Assembly: GCA_016802295.1 (NCBI GenBank)
Contig: JAESIW010000199.1
Span: 562,749 to 626,748, forward strand
Source: Brachionus rotundiformis
Lineage: Eukaryota > Rotifera > Eurotatoria > Ploima > Brachionidae
Direction of reading: 5' to 3'
Length of the DNA stretch: 64,000 nucleotides
The translations under genes and the position numbers were made by a program. Numbering within the stretch: the stretch's first letter is position 1; each line of letters begins with the position of its first letter. The notes beneath the pieces are model-generated. The model saw only the letters and a list, made by a program, of their open reading frames with translations. It searched no databases and had not been told where the DNA came from. This document shows, in pieces, positions 10,048 through 25,000 of this stretch.

Positions 10048-13000
10048 TTAATCGTCTAATTGACAAAGTCCAACTACACCGCGGTTGATCCAATGAGACT
10101 CATTACAATCAATGGGTATATTGATAGTGAAAACGTAATTACTCGAATGTCCAGTGGTTGACAATTCTCCTCGTCTTAGACTTGTTTTGTATACAGGACA
10201 GCGATAGGTGTTTTTATCATTGGACTTTTTCTCTGTTGGTATTATGTGCAGAATTGGCAACCTATCGAACAAAATTTTTGGATGCGATTCTTTCAATAGC
10301 TTAGTTGCTGAACACCATCTAGCTCCTTGTAAATGAATACCTTGAATGTAGGCACCTTCTTTTGGTTTCATTCGTGGCTCAGTGCTTTCATACTTAAAAT
10401 CATATTCTAACAAATCAATTGGTATCCTGTGCTGGCGTGCATAGTTTTGCATTATGCCAGTTAAAAATGATTGTGTAAAAAAAAAGCCTGAAATCCAATA
10501 GACAACTGGAGAGCCACGGTCGATCCACATCTGGAAGAAATGCAATCTCTTGCACAAATCGGCAATGTAATTGCCTAGTGGTTTCAATGATGGGTAAGAC
10601 TTGGCAGCCCATAGATCTGGTATTTTATTCATCAAAATTGAATGGAACACTTGTTCCAGTGCTGGATTTATCAATATTTGGCCTTTAATTGCTTTTTTAA
10701 CATCATTTAGACTCTCTTTTATACAAATAAGTAAACTATTGTATCGAACCAACTCTTGGGTAAGTACAGTATTCATTGACTCTGAATATGATACCGGATA
10801 AGAAAACTTTTAAAAATTAATTTTTATTCAATTAAATTCATAAAATTAAAAAAAATAATTATCTTTAAAAATTTACTTGTACTGATTTGATGTCAAATTC
10901 TTTTGGAAGTTTTTTAAGAATATCTTTTATTATTTCATCAATAAAATCTTGATTTGAATTTCGACTTATGGGATTATCTCTTGGCAAAGTAAGCAAAACT
11001 CCATCAAAAAGTTGTTGAGTTTCTTGGTAGTTGCGAGAAAGCTCGGCATTTGAATTAAGACCAAATGCTTCTGGTGGTGTGTTTATTGGCAACGAACGAA
11101 TATGGTCAATAAACGCATCATATGTGTATTCTCTAGGCGCATGGTACATGTCCAGACCAAAGTATTTATAGTCTTGGTTGTCAATCACATCCTCGCAGTA
11201 GAAAATGTTCAAAAGAGACATGATCAAGCGTCTATCATGGACATCGGTCACTCTACCCCCATAGTTACATTCGCCAGTAAGATATGTCAAAGCATCAAAT
11301 TGCATTTTTTCATATGATTCCATGTAAAATTTTAATTGACGCATTGATATATGCAGGTCAGATTCATTGAATTCGTAGGGAATATTCCATCCCAAAGGTC
11401 CAAATTTTTTGCGCTCTTCGACCACAACATGAAAAAAACACAAACTAAAAAGCAGCTTTTTCCACTTTTTCTCATTAATGTCACATGAATTGAAAAAGTT
11501 TGGATCTGCCACTGGATCGTTGACAAAAGTTTTGAGTAAATTCGATCTCAAACCTTTAGGTGGCTCATTAGTTATTTTTATTGAGTTCTCCAGAACAGTC
11601 AAAGGAAAATCTGGACTCGAATAGCTTGTTAGCCAAAGTCTAAATTCAGCATTCAAAGTTTCTTTTTGTTGACCAAGCTTTGAAATAAATTATTTAACAA
11701 GTTAATTTAAAATTGGTAACTTTCAACATTGGCACTTTTTTAAAGCCCAAAATATTAGCATGTTATTTTTTTAAAAAAAAAATTTAAATTTAAATAAATT
11801 ATTTCCAAAAAAAATTAATTGCCAAATTAATACCACTAATTAAAATCATTTTAATATATATTTTTTTTCGAATTTTTATATTATTTATGTTTATAAACCT
11901 ATTAATCATTTCATTTATTTAATTAATCTTTTAATATTAATCATAATAAGCTTAATAATTAAGTTTTAAAAGTTTGTTACATTTTCACATATGCGCTCTA
12001 TGTCTTGTAAAAAAGAGGCTGCCAAATGACAATTCTGCAGCACAATCCAGCAACCATTTGTCATGCCTTCTTCAATGCTTCTTAAGGCAATAGGGCCTTG
12101 TCCTTGGCCAAGAGATATAGTGCGTATGTTGTCTTTCTTATCGCACTCGTCGGCCAACTTATACATATGAAACAAAGGATCAACTCCAGGCGAGAGAATA
12201 AAAATTAATGGCACCTCTGCTCGTGAGTTTTTGAATATTTTGGCCAAAGAAAAATTTGGCGGCTCTACAAACTTAGCTCCCAGATAATCTACTACAAATT
12301 TGTGCGTAGCCTTTATCACTTTGTCCTGGCGAAATATTTTTAACAAGATAAGCTTTTTGAATTTAGATATTGGCCTTTCAAACGGAATTTTGTTTTCTGG
12401 ATTTTCCATAAAGTTTTTCCAAGCTTGTTCATTTTTTTTCACATGTTCAATAATGGATAAATTGGTCAGATCTTGAAATTTGTTCAGCTCGATCCAGGTT
12501 TTATCAGGCAACCATTTTTGAAACGGGTTGGCAAAATAATTTTCAATTGATAGACCTCCAGTCAGAAAAAACTTTAGCTCTGAATCTTCTATCTCATCAC
12601 TGAAAAAGAAAGAAAACTCAATTTGACAAAATTAATAATTTAGTAATTTGAGCTAATGGAATACTTGGTTTTTAGGATGGAAGTACAAAGCAAAAATGAA
12701 AACAAGAATTTGTCTTTTTCGAATAAAGATTGACAGATATTGGTATAGATTGAGTAGGTAAAATGTGAATTTAAGTTTCGGATTCGTATGTTTATGTCAT
12801 TTGATTTTTCGCTTGAGTCAATGGACTGGAACGAAAAAATAAATTAAAATTTATAAAACATATTTTTTTACTTAAATAAATCTAAAAAAGCATGTTGAAG
12901 CATAATTTTTATCTTCTTAAGAAAATTATTATTAAGCATTTTAATTTAACCATTAATAATTGATAATAAAATTCTAAGCTATCATTTTAAATCAAACAAT

Positions 13001-16000
13001 TTAAATGAATTAAAATAATTAAATAAAAAAATATACTAAAACATTTTTCATTATAATTAATTATTTTTAATTGTTGATTAATTTCTTTTCAAATATATGA
13101 TCAAAAGAACCTTACTTAAATTATTTATATTTGATAAATAAGACTTACATCTATGTACAAGTTTATGAACCAATTAAGCGAAAATTGGTACATATGGTCA
13201 ATGTTAGCTAATTCAGAAATGGTAAAAAACAAAGCCGATGAGTGCAAGGCAACTTTTTTATAATTATTTCTGGCTTTGTCAATTTCTAGCTCTGTTTCTT
13301 CTGCTTGTTGTTGTTTTTCTTCAAGCTCTTGTGCCAATTCTTTGCTTTTTGACAAAATTTCCACAGCTGTCTCATCCTCTAACAAATCTCCTTGAGAAGT
13401 TGACAAAACATGAAGTATTTTATCTTCAATCAATTTAGCTTGTCGCTTATTCTCTGCCGATTGAACAATCAGCTCGTTCTTAGTCGATTCAAGTTCGGGC
13501 TTTTCTTTGCTGGTCACAATGCCAAGCAGTTGGTCTTCTAGGCCCGATTGAGTAATCACAAAGTTAATGAGTTTTACTTTTACACTAATCTCCGGCGAAT
13601 AGACCGGATTTCTTAGTCTAGTAGTCAAGTAAAGCCTAAAGTCTTTACTATACTCAATGGTCATGTCTCCTACTTTGATACAATCAACTGAATTGTGCTT
13701 AAACACAGCTTTTAAAAGAACTGGTTCGATCTGTGCATCTATCTCTTCACCCAAATCCTCAATTAGTAATGGTCTACCAAATTGGATACAATTCTCAATA
13801 TTTCTGATAAAGTTTTTCTCATTTTGTTTTATTGTTTCAAGTTGGTTGCACTTTTCCATGCTTTTGATCCATTTGTTCGCTTGACTTTGAGGATCGATCA
13901 TCAAAGGCCATCTATTTGCATTTGCGGATATAATTGCATTCTCTATTGAAAAACCATCTACTGGCAAACCGTGACTTTTCCATTCTTGCATTTTAACTGC
14001 ATCACCCAATGTGTTAATTAGAGAGAAAGACTTTGACACGGGCAGAAATTTTTGCTTGCATGACTTGGTCCATTTTGAAACGCACATTTGTCTGTAATGA
14101 TTGGTAAACGGGCCTAGATAGCCAATAATAGCCGATGAGACAAGAACATCGCCAATTATGTTGTTGCCTAAAGTGGTCAAGTCTTGAACTTGACCAGTCC
14201 AGCGTATCTTTTCACTACTCAAGCCTTTAATTAACTTCTCAGAGCGAACTAACTTTAATTTTGTTATGTGAATTTTTGACTGAAGTTCCTTTAGCTCTAT
14301 TTGTTTTTTGTCCAATCTTTGATTAAGCACATTTAATTTTTCGACTATTTTGTCAAGTTCTGCTTTTTTAAGCTCCAAAGATTTGGTTTTTTTGCACAAA
14401 TCAGCTTCGGCTTGTTTCAAATTTTCTTTCTTGGGCTGAACAATTTTGTATATTTTATCATAGGAAACAATGGCAATTATCCATTTGCACAGACCTTCAC
14501 AAGCACTGGATATGTTTTTTATTAAAGCTGGATTAAATCCTGGATTTGACAAATAGCTGTTTTGTATTTTGTCGATTGTACTTTGAGGTATGTTATTTTT
14601 GTCAAAGTCTTTTAGTTCATTTAAAAACTTGAGATCACCAAGCATTCGCTTTGCAGCTGGCCAATAGTCCTCAAAAGGCTTACCATCTTCGAGCTTTTTC
14701 TCAGGCTTTATTCCTTTCATTATGCAAACAGCTTCCATTACCAAGCGGACACCAGATGGCGGATTTTGCATCACTTTCATAGCTTGATTGTCAAATTATT
14801 AATAAATTTTTTTTATTCTTTTGCCAGATTTGGTTAACAAATTAATTCAAATTTTTGCCAAATCAATTGTAATTAATTTAATTCAAAATTTTTTTAATAT
14901 AGAATAAATAAAATTTAATCCATAATTAAATTAGATTAAAATTTTAATATCTCAATTAAATATTTTATTTAATTGTTATCTACTTATAAAATCGAATCTA
15001 AATTTTGCCAAAATTTAAAATAAAACTTATTTAATTAAAAAATAGCATAAAAGCTTTACAACAATTTTAAAATTTGTTAAAAAAATTCTTGAAATAAAAT
15101 TACAATAAAATCATAACTCTTAATTAAAGCCTTTACTTACAGGCTATGTCTTGTGGATTCAGTGTATCCAAAGCAGTTACAGCATCGTTGAGCAAAGGCA
15201 TTGCTTTTTGCAGCTCGCCTTCGCATTCATCTTTGATCATTTGAGCCTCAATAGTTGCCTTGTTGACACATTCTTTATCAGCCTCGACATTATTCTTAAT
15301 AATGTCAACCTCTATAGCCTCTTTTTCAATTACTTTTATCAATTCCTCTGTCTCGGACTTTTTGGCAATCATGACCGGTTGTAAGTCGGTCAACTCTTTT
15401 CGTATTATGTTCACTTGTTTCTCAGCCTCGTCCAATTTTCCCAAGCCTACCACATAGCGGTCTCTTTTTGTCTGCACATCCTTGCGTTTTGATTCGAGCA
15501 AATTTTTAAATGTCTTTATGGACTCTAGGTAAGAAGTTGGTATTATGTAGACTCGTCTGAGCATTTCTTCATAATACTTTTTTGATAGATCAATCGAGTC
15601 TTGGTGAAATATCTTGTACATGTCTACTGTTTGTTCTTTTACTTGATCGCTAATGTCCACATCTTCGAGAAACTTATTGGCCACTAGCTCAAGCGCTTCG
15701 TCAGGCCACTCGCTGAACCAGTCTATTGAACAACAGTTTATAATAGCCGGAAACATTCGCAATTGATTGCGAAAGTTTTCGCCAATGGGACTAAATGCCA
15801 AAATAATGTGAAGGTTGGCTTTGATGCGTTCCACAAATTTTGAATAAAGATAAGTTGGTGTTAGATTGGAACTTTCTGTTTTGTTCAAATACAGACTGCG
15901 CATTGTTTCAATGATGTCCAATTTTTCGTCCTGTTCAAACAAAGATGGCAAATCACCACTATTCAGAATCATGTTCAAGTCTTCCAAAAAAGCATCGTCT

Positions 16001-19000
16001 TTTATCTGTGTATCGAGCAAAAAGAAGGCTATTTTAGATTTAGATTCACCAGCTCTACGCAAAAGGGTCTTTAAATCATTCTTCCATGTCGATTGGGTGT
16101 ACTTGTTAGAAACATCTATTTGGAATATTTCTATTTTGGATATGAAACAGGCCAGCTTGGTGGCACTTGAGCGTCCCGTGCCGCCAACTCCGATCAAAAG
16201 AGCATGACCATTTGATTGAAGTTTGAGGATTCGATTTACTCTGGAAATGTGCTGTATTAAATAATTAAAGACAACTAGGTCCATTTTAACTTTGCTCGAC
16301 TGATTGAATTCATTTAGGTATTCTTCCATGGTGAAGCGGAGCAAGTCCAATTTTTTAATCTCATTGTAGCACTTTTCCGAGTCTAAATCTTCTTGGACAA
16401 AGTCTCCGAAATACAAATTGGCAATAAGACTTTCGCTTAAGCTGTCTTCTTTTCGATTGACCAGTCTTTTAGTCTGGCTAATCACTTGAGTGCCTTTAAA
16501 AACATCATCCAATGTTGATTTAAATACTTTCTCAATAGTTTCCTTTTATTTAAAAAAAAAATTAAAAAATAAATTCTTAATAAAATGTGCAAGGAGCTAC
16601 CATAGGTGACCTCCTAGTAGGCCACCTCCGCAAGCTAGTCTTGCTGTAGCTTATTATTATTATTATTATTATTAAATTCTTAATTATATTTTATTTTGTC
16701 AACATATTTTTTATATTTATGGTAATTTTAAAGATTTTGTTTGTTAAGAAATAAAGATTTTTATTATTAATTTAATATTTATTTATGCTCAAAAATTTCT
16801 GATTAATAATTAAAATAGAATAAAGAAAATTGAAATTCAATTGAAAAAAAGGGCCTGACCGGGGATCGAACCCGGAGCCTCTCGCACCCAAAGCGAGAAT
16901 CATACCACTAGACCATCAGGCCTTGCTATACATTTTTAATTAAAAAATTATCTTTGACTATAAATTATATTATTAAATTCATTTATTGTCTATCTATAAT
17001 AAAAATGATCGATCATGCATCAAATAGACAAGAGCTTCGATGGTGTAGTGGTTATCACATCTGCTTTACACGCAGAAGGTCGCGAGTTCGATCCTCGCTC
17101 GAAGTATTCGTTGTTTTTTAATTTTTTTATCTACCTGATATTTTTTTTTTAAATTATTGAAATTTTAACTTTTTTTATTAAAATTAAATAAAATTTTTAA
17201 AAGACAAATATTTTCCATTTAGATAAAAGTAAATATAATCTATAAAACTTTTTTATTTTAAAACTTACCAAAAAACAAACTGAACTTAAAAATTAAATTT
17301 ATGTAAAAGATACCAGATAAAACTTCACATGTCTAGTATTTTATTAAATAGATAATATTATCTTATCATATTTCAGACAATCCGAATAATAATTTTAAAA
17401 AATCATTATTTTTGGGCCCTAATTAAAATGTTGAGATATTTTTACCTTTTACTTTTCTTAAAACTTATCAACTGCAATATTCAAATTAAATGTCCGGACC
17501 CTATTAGATCATTTGGATGCAAATGCTATGCCGATTTTAATTATGTGTCTCAAAAATGTCCACATGGTCTTAATCAACTAAATTGTCATTTAGATAACAA
17601 AAATTTTACACACCTCCTTTCAAAATTAGACTCAGGTTGCTATTCTGGTCTAAATTTCGAAAACGTAGATCAATTGCCACACAATGCCTTCAAAAAAATA
17701 AGTCTCATACCTTTGGCAAGGCTTTATTTTAAAAAAGTATCTCAAATCAGCTCATTTTCTTTCGAAAACATCGATCATTCAATCCAAATCATAATAGATA
17801 GTGACTACTTCGATGGTACTCAATTTGAGTCCAGGTGCTTTTCAATTATTAAAAATGTTAGCCTAATTCAATTGGAAAATTTCAAACTACTTGAATTAAG
17901 AGGTGATTTTTTCCAAGAATCACTTATAGACACAATTTTTATAAATAGATCTAAATATTATGGTTTTGATAATTTATCTATAAAAACAAGAACAATAGTC
18001 AACAATTTAGTAATAAAAGACAGCTATACCAAAGGGGTATTAAACGATGAACTATTGGGACATTTTTATTCACTAAAAACGGTGTCAGTTATTAATTCAG
18101 GAATAGAATATGTTGATGATATATTTGAGAAATATGCCAAATTGGTAAAACTTGATCTTGGTCATAATTCAATCCGAACAATTGATTTTAATAATAAATT
18201 GCTTGAGCTTAATTTGTTCAATAACCCTGTCCGAAATGTTAATCTTGTTGCCACTGGGCTTAAAATTTTGAACTTAAAATCGACCTTGGTTGAAAAATTA
18301 TCGCTATTTGTGCCCAATTTGGAACATTTTAGCCTTGCTGAATCGAAATTTATCACCAAATTCAAAAATTTAAACTCTCTACTAGATCAAATTGAGGATA
18401 TTAATGTAAATAAGTTGAAATTAATTGATGTGTCACATAATGAAGTCTATATAGATGATGAACTGTTTGCCAAAGAGTATTTGGCGAAAAAAAATTGCCT
18501 TTGGAATCGGCTACTTAATAGAACTTTTGTGAAAATAAATAAAAATCACAAATGTGATTGTTCTACCATTTTTTTATATAAGAATTTAGATTTAGATCTA
18601 GAAGAGATTAGATCAGTGCCAACATGCTATGCCAAGTTATTGATTGAATCAAAAGTAGAACAATCGCAAAAAGAATGTGCTTTTGATGAAGTTTACTCAA
18701 ATTGCTCATATCTACGTGTAAGTACTGTAATGCCATTAAAGACAAGTGATTTAGAACTGTTTGTAAAAAAGAAAATAGAATGGCAATTTACCATACCAAT
18801 AACCATTGGCGTATTTGTTGGTAGCTTATTTATTTTGGCAATTTTTGCCCTCAAGGCAAAGAAAGATTTTTCCAAAAAGTTTGACAAAATTTACCAGAAT
18901 AATGAGATGAATCGACCAAATGTTAATCAAAGTGAAATGCAAGAAATAATAACAATTTCATCAAGAACTATATCAATTAGACTTAATGAAAAAATTTAAT

Positions 19001-22000
19001 TGATTGTCTGGCTATTAGAGGTACTAATTTAAGTAATAATAAAAATACATTTGCACATATTAAATTAAAATAAATTTATTTAAAATGAATCTATTTATTG
19101 TATTTGTTAATAATAATTTAAAATTTAGTTAAACTAAAATAAAACCTAATTAATTTAGCAATAACATATTTTTAATTTAATATTTATTTATGCTCAAAAA
19201 TTTCTGATTAATAATTAAAATAGAATAAAGAAAATTGAAATTCAATTGAAAAAAAGGGCCTGACCGGGGATCGAACCCGGAGCCTCTCGCACCCAAAGCG
19301 AGAATCATACCACTAGACCATCAGGCCTTGCTATACATTTTTAATTAAAAAATTATCTTTGACTATAAATTATATTATTAAATTCGTTTATTGTCTATCT
19401 ATAATAAAAATGATCGATCATGCATCAAATAGACAAGAGCTTCGATGGTGTAGTGGTTATCACATCTGCTTTACACGCAGAAGGTCGCGAGTTCGATCCT
19501 CGCTCGAAGTATTCGTTGTTTTTTAATTTTTTTATCTTCCTGATATTTTTTTTTACTACTAATTAAATTAATATTTAACTTTTTTTATATTTTACCTATT
19601 AATTTCTAATATAAATCATTTTTTTTAATTTTTAAATATCATTTACTTACTTTTATCTGATGGAAAAATATTTCTCTATCATTGGCATCAACTAACCGAT
19701 CACCAAAAACTCTGTAAACCTCATGTATCCTTAAAATTTTTTGTTTTATTGATATTTTTATTCATTAGCAGTATTTTAAATACCATAATCTAATAAGTGT
19801 CATTGAATTTTCATGCATTATTTCATCACTTCGTATATCATTGTGCACCAAATTTCCCAACTTAAACAGCAAAATACCCTTTTTTAATTGATAATAATAT
19901 ATCATATATATCTTAATATTAACTTATTAAATTACATTTATAACCCGAGAAAAATCCCTTGAATTAAACAAATAATGTGACTTTGATGGTGTTGGCAAAA
20001 ATACTTCCAAAACTTTCTTATAAATGTGTAGAGTAGCATCAATCATCATCATTGGTGAATAAAGATGGAAATCATTTTCTTGTTCATGGATGTCAAAGTG
20101 CCAGTCCATAATTGGATGAAATATTGTTCTGAATAAATCATCATTAAATGATTCTATAGAGATAATATTGAAATGTCTGAGTAAGCGAGTTGTGACATCA
20201 TTTCGGCCAGAACCAGGAGGAACAAATGCACCCACAAATAAACTCTTTTTTATTTCCATAACAGAATTTTCTTTTGGTTCGTAGACAAATTTATGATCAA
20301 TTACATTCCTTAACAATTCAATTGGTGGCTGTGCTCCATACTTTTCCAATAAAGGCATATTAAGATCATCAATGAAAAATAAAGATGTTCGATCGCCTTC
20401 GGCACCATAAATCCCCTTTTTTATTTTTTTCAGTTTTGATATTATTGTCTCTTGAGTTTGGGAGCATGTTGTTCTGGCCGAAAAGTTAATACAGTTTACA
20501 GAATAGCGAGCCTGTGATAATTGGTTTAAATAGTTGGTCATGATGGATGTTTTACCAGTGCCAGTATTACCAATTAACAAAACAGGATAATTTCTCGTCA
20601 TTAACTTGTTCAAAAAATATGTTTGTCTGTAAGTTTCCACAGTTGTGACAAAAACATCGACAGGCTGCGCAAAATATAAAAATTAAAAAAAATTTTCTTA
20701 TTTTTAATTTATCTCTTATTAATTTAATACAATATCAAATAATTAAAATTAAAATAAAATTTTACAAATTAAATCAAACCAATTTATTCAAACTGAGATT
20801 AATTAATTGTAAAAGAAATAAAACTAAATAGTTACTTTCATTGTTTTAGGTATACTGAGAATTTCGACAAGACTGGACCACGTAACCCAAATGCCCAAAT
20901 TACGATGTACATAAACATATTCGTACACAGTTAAATTATCTCTTGGAATAAGAGCATTTTTGCCAAAGTTAAGATCTCTTGGTTTAGGGTGCGATTTGTT
21001 GTTATTATGAATGAGAAGAAGAAAAAATTCGGAGAATTTTGTCCTAGAATCCTCTTTTAGTACTGCACCAATTGACCAAACAATGGACAACAAAAAATAA
21101 GCTATTAGCATGTCTTTTTTGTCATGTTCAATTTGTATCTGATGCGAATTGGGCTCTTTTTTGTTCATAATGTCATCCTCATAAGGGTCTTCATCTTCCT
21201 CTTGGTCAAAATAATTGGTCATGTCATCCATCATACAACTAAGCAATCTTAGAAACGATCTTGTCAAATGTATTTGTCCAATATTCAAAAATTGCTTCGA
21301 TGAGCCATTGGTCACGTGATTTAGACACGGCTCTAGAAGCCATTCGAACAAGAGTTCCAACACTTTGGCATGCTTTCTGTTCAAATGCTTGGGCATATGA
21401 TACTTTAGCCAGCATTTGACCAGCGTGGTAATTCCAAGAGACATCGGATCCAAATAAATCATGCCGCATCGGCTCACCGTAGCTGGAGACGCCTGTTCCA
21501 AATCTCTAGCTTCAAAAATCATATTCTGCTTTTGGCTCATTTTTATTATTTCACCACTCATTAGACACAACTTTTTGTTGTCATCGAGCACTGTGTTCAT
21601 GTTTTCTATCCAAATGGCATCCACTGGTCCGTCAAATATGATCCATTTGCGATTCGAATCGCTAATCGAATGCATTCTGAATATTTTGGCTAAAACTCCA
21701 TCATACCATTCGTGAGAAATTGGATCAAAGCGACCATATAAATTGCCAATGTGGATCGATTTTGGATTTATAATGTCGTAGTCGACCGACAGCTCGTTAC
21801 CATTTTTTGCCATTTCACACAATGCTCGCGCCAATGACTTATAGGCACTTGTCTTGCCAGACAAACAGTCACCAATTATCATCAGTCCATGCCTAATTGT
21901 CAGCATATCATACACCTGTAGTATTCTTTCCATAAACCATTCAGTGTACTCCAACTTCATGGCTTTAAGACAATGCTTAAGGTACTTTTCAAGCCCAGCA

Positions 22001-25000
22001 TTGTCGGCTTTTTTTACTTTAACATCGGGAAATAGATCTGATATGATGCCTTCAAATAGAGCAATGTCTTCTGGCAAAAATTTTGGCAAATTAACATCTC
22101 TTATTGATCTGAGAACAAGAACTTGTTCTGGTTCGTTTAGATATTTTAGTTTTAGTTTACCAGCTGCGTAGAGTACAGTCTTGACAGCTCTCATGCCGTA
22201 GTCGTAGTGATGCTGTGATGACAATTGTTCTGAGCAGAGCTTGTAAGTGGAGACTATTTTGCCAGCAAGAGATCGCGCCTCTACAAAGCCCATTGAGTAG
22301 AGAGATATTTCGGCTATTAGTTGATAGTCTGGAACCATCATGGCCACTGGTCTAAACAATACTTTTAAATTGTCCGGCAGCTCGGACCGTCCTGCATAGC
22401 CAGGATTCATGGTTATAAATATGGAACAGGTTGGATCCAGAATAAGTTCAACATCTTCGAACATAAAGTAGACTTTGTTTTCAGCAATGGCTCGTTGAAT
22501 TGTTTGAATTTGTTGAGCTACCACGGACAGAACTTCGAGCTCAATACGATTGAACTCGTCGAAGCAGGCCCAAGCGCCTGATTGAGACAAACCTTTGAAA
22601 AATTTTCCCATTGCTTTGTAGTCAAGACCGTCCGAGCAATTGAACACAACACATTGCTTGGCAACAGCTTTGGCCAAGTCTTTGCATGTTTCAGTTTTAC
22701 CTGTGCCAGCAGGACCTTCTGGTGCACCGCCAAGATTAAGTTGAATAGCTGACATGAGTGTTCTATAGCAACGATCGGTCAATGGAGTTATGACCAACCG
22801 AGTAGTATTACCCAAATATTCATTTGCGTACTCAATAAAGGTGCTAATTATTCTCACACATATTTTATCTTCTTCCCAATAGTAGCGCAATTGACTCATC
22901 CATTCAAAGTCATGTACATTCGTAACCCCTTTCTTATACAGACATTCAACAACATCTCTAGCTTTAATTAATTATTTAATAGATAAAGTTTAATTAAAAT
23001 TATTTAAATTGAAATCAAATTAAGAAAAAGTTTTTTTATTTAATTTTAATATTTTTAGATAAATGAAATAGATCTTTAATAGTTTATAAAAGAATATCAT
23101 CATATCATATTTAAAATTATCTTAAATATAAAATTAAAACAGATAAAAAATAAACTAGCAAAATCGAATGGACAAAATGGTAGACTTTTTGGTTAAAAAA
23201 ATAAAATTCTGTTTGTCTTAATTGTAAACTCTAATTAAATTTAATAAAATTTACTAAAATTTATTCTCAATAAGCTTATTAAGTTTCTTAATCAATTCAA
23301 TTTGAATCATAATTAAGAAATACAATTATCAAAAATAAAAAAAATCTCGAATAAGTTTGGAATCAGAAAATAAAAAGCAAATTTTTACCATGAACATCAA
23401 GAACTATTAAAGCCTCAATTGTAATCCTGGTCATGCTATTCAATTGACCACGGACCATAATCACAATCTCTTCTAATTTTTTATTACACTCGTTTAGATA
23501 ATTTTTGAGACCATTGTCACTAAAAAAAGCTTGAGTTACTTCAGTGGTCCATTTGACCATGTTAATTGCTTGGACAATTTGTCCGGCAAAACTCGAAATC
23601 CACTCAAATCTGGACATGATAAAAACTTGCTTAATTGCATTCATGGATTCTAAGTGAAGACTTTCGTGCATTTCTTTTTCAACCTTTAGCAGCCATTTCT
23701 CTACCAAACCTTTGGAATCGTTTGGCTTAATTTTGTTCTTGAAGTTAACAAATTCATTCTCATCTGATAGCATGCCTTCTATTATCTCGCCTTCAAATTT
23801 CAACAATTTAATGCCTTCGAAACACTTCTTCAAATGAGGCTGAACACGCAGAGGATCTTTGGTCTCTGACAAAATTTCCAAAAGCTCATCATTTGACAAA
23901 AAGAAAAATCGTGGAAAATAAAGACGCTTATCTTCCAGATAGCAATTAAGGCCTTTGTTTATGGACTCCAATTTGGAAACGGCATATTCCAATTTGTTTA
24001 GTATTCTGTCCTGATTTATTACGCTTAGGGCGCGTGGATCTTTTACCGACGCAAACATGATGTCTTTCCATGAACGATCAACTCCTTTAAACATTTCGCC
24101 TTCGAGCGGAATTTGCTGTCTAATGTCCTCATGACCAAATATTGGCTCCAAGTATATCCATGACGATTGAAATCTTACCCAATTATCCAAAATTTTTCTC
24201 ATTCTCACCTTAATAAATTATTAATAATAACTGATATAACAAAAATCTCTTATATAATAATTTTAAAAATTTCTATAATTTAAAATACCATTGTCATTCA
24301 ATTAACAATTTAATTCAAAATTTTCTAATTTAATTTTTTTAAATTAAGAAAATTGAGAAAAATTTAAAAATAAAAATTATTTTTTAAAACATAAAATATA
24401 CTCAATAGTTGATAAAAATTTTAATTTAATTCTAATTCAAAAAAAAATGACCAAAACTTTACCAATTCGCTTTCCCATTCGAGTACTTCACTCTTGAAAG
24501 CAGTTACAAATGGTGAATTTTTCATGGCAGTTGTTTTAACATAATGGTCATCTAGCAGGGCTTCAATGTCATCAAAAGAAGATAAAATAAACAAATTTTC
24601 ATTTTTATATTGCATAAAATTGAATTGCATATTTTCCCAAGATTGTTTCATTTTTTTCAGTGCCTGTTCCAGCGAGTACTCTTTAGAAGCGAGTACACTT
24701 ATCTCAGTGAGCTCGTCCAATTTTGTCTCAAGTGTTTTTGAATATTCAAGCATTTCTTTTAGACTGATTGAGTCTGTTGGTTCTATTTGGGCTTCGAGTA
24801 TTCTATTTATGGAATCCCAATGTCTTGTCTTGAGGCCAGGATTACAAAATACTTGAATGAAAGGGAGATTGGCGCGGAATTTTTCCAATTTGTGTTTGAC
24901 TGTTAGCGACACTCTTAGTGGACCTTTCTGGTCTGAATTTTTGAATACCTTGGTCAATTTGAAGCTTGTCTTCCACATATCTTGAATGTCGTGTTCGACT

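Larger units (their letters stand above)
16767..17150. repeat. Direct repeat copy 1 (tRNA-Pro plus tRNA-Val segment)
   Basis: This 384-base segment recurs at 19172-19555 at a constant offset of 2405 bases. I found only two differences (A/G at about 16981 and A/T at about 17132). Each copy holds a minus-strand tRNA-Pro and a plus-strand tRNA-Val. The two copies bracket the LRR gene at 17428-18999 inside a dynein intron. Confidence 0.95.
19172..19555. repeat. Direct repeat copy 2 (tRNA-Pro plus tRNA-Val segment)
   Basis: Second copy of the 384-base segment at 16767-17150, in the same orientation and nearly identical. The flanking sequence stops matching abruptly on both sides. Confidence 0.95.

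Noticed and set aside
16851..17106. tRNA pair as tRNA-derived SINE
   Set aside because: Both tRNAs have complete, paired cloverleaves and the repeat has no 3' tail or LINE-like end; a duplicated tRNA segment explains it better.
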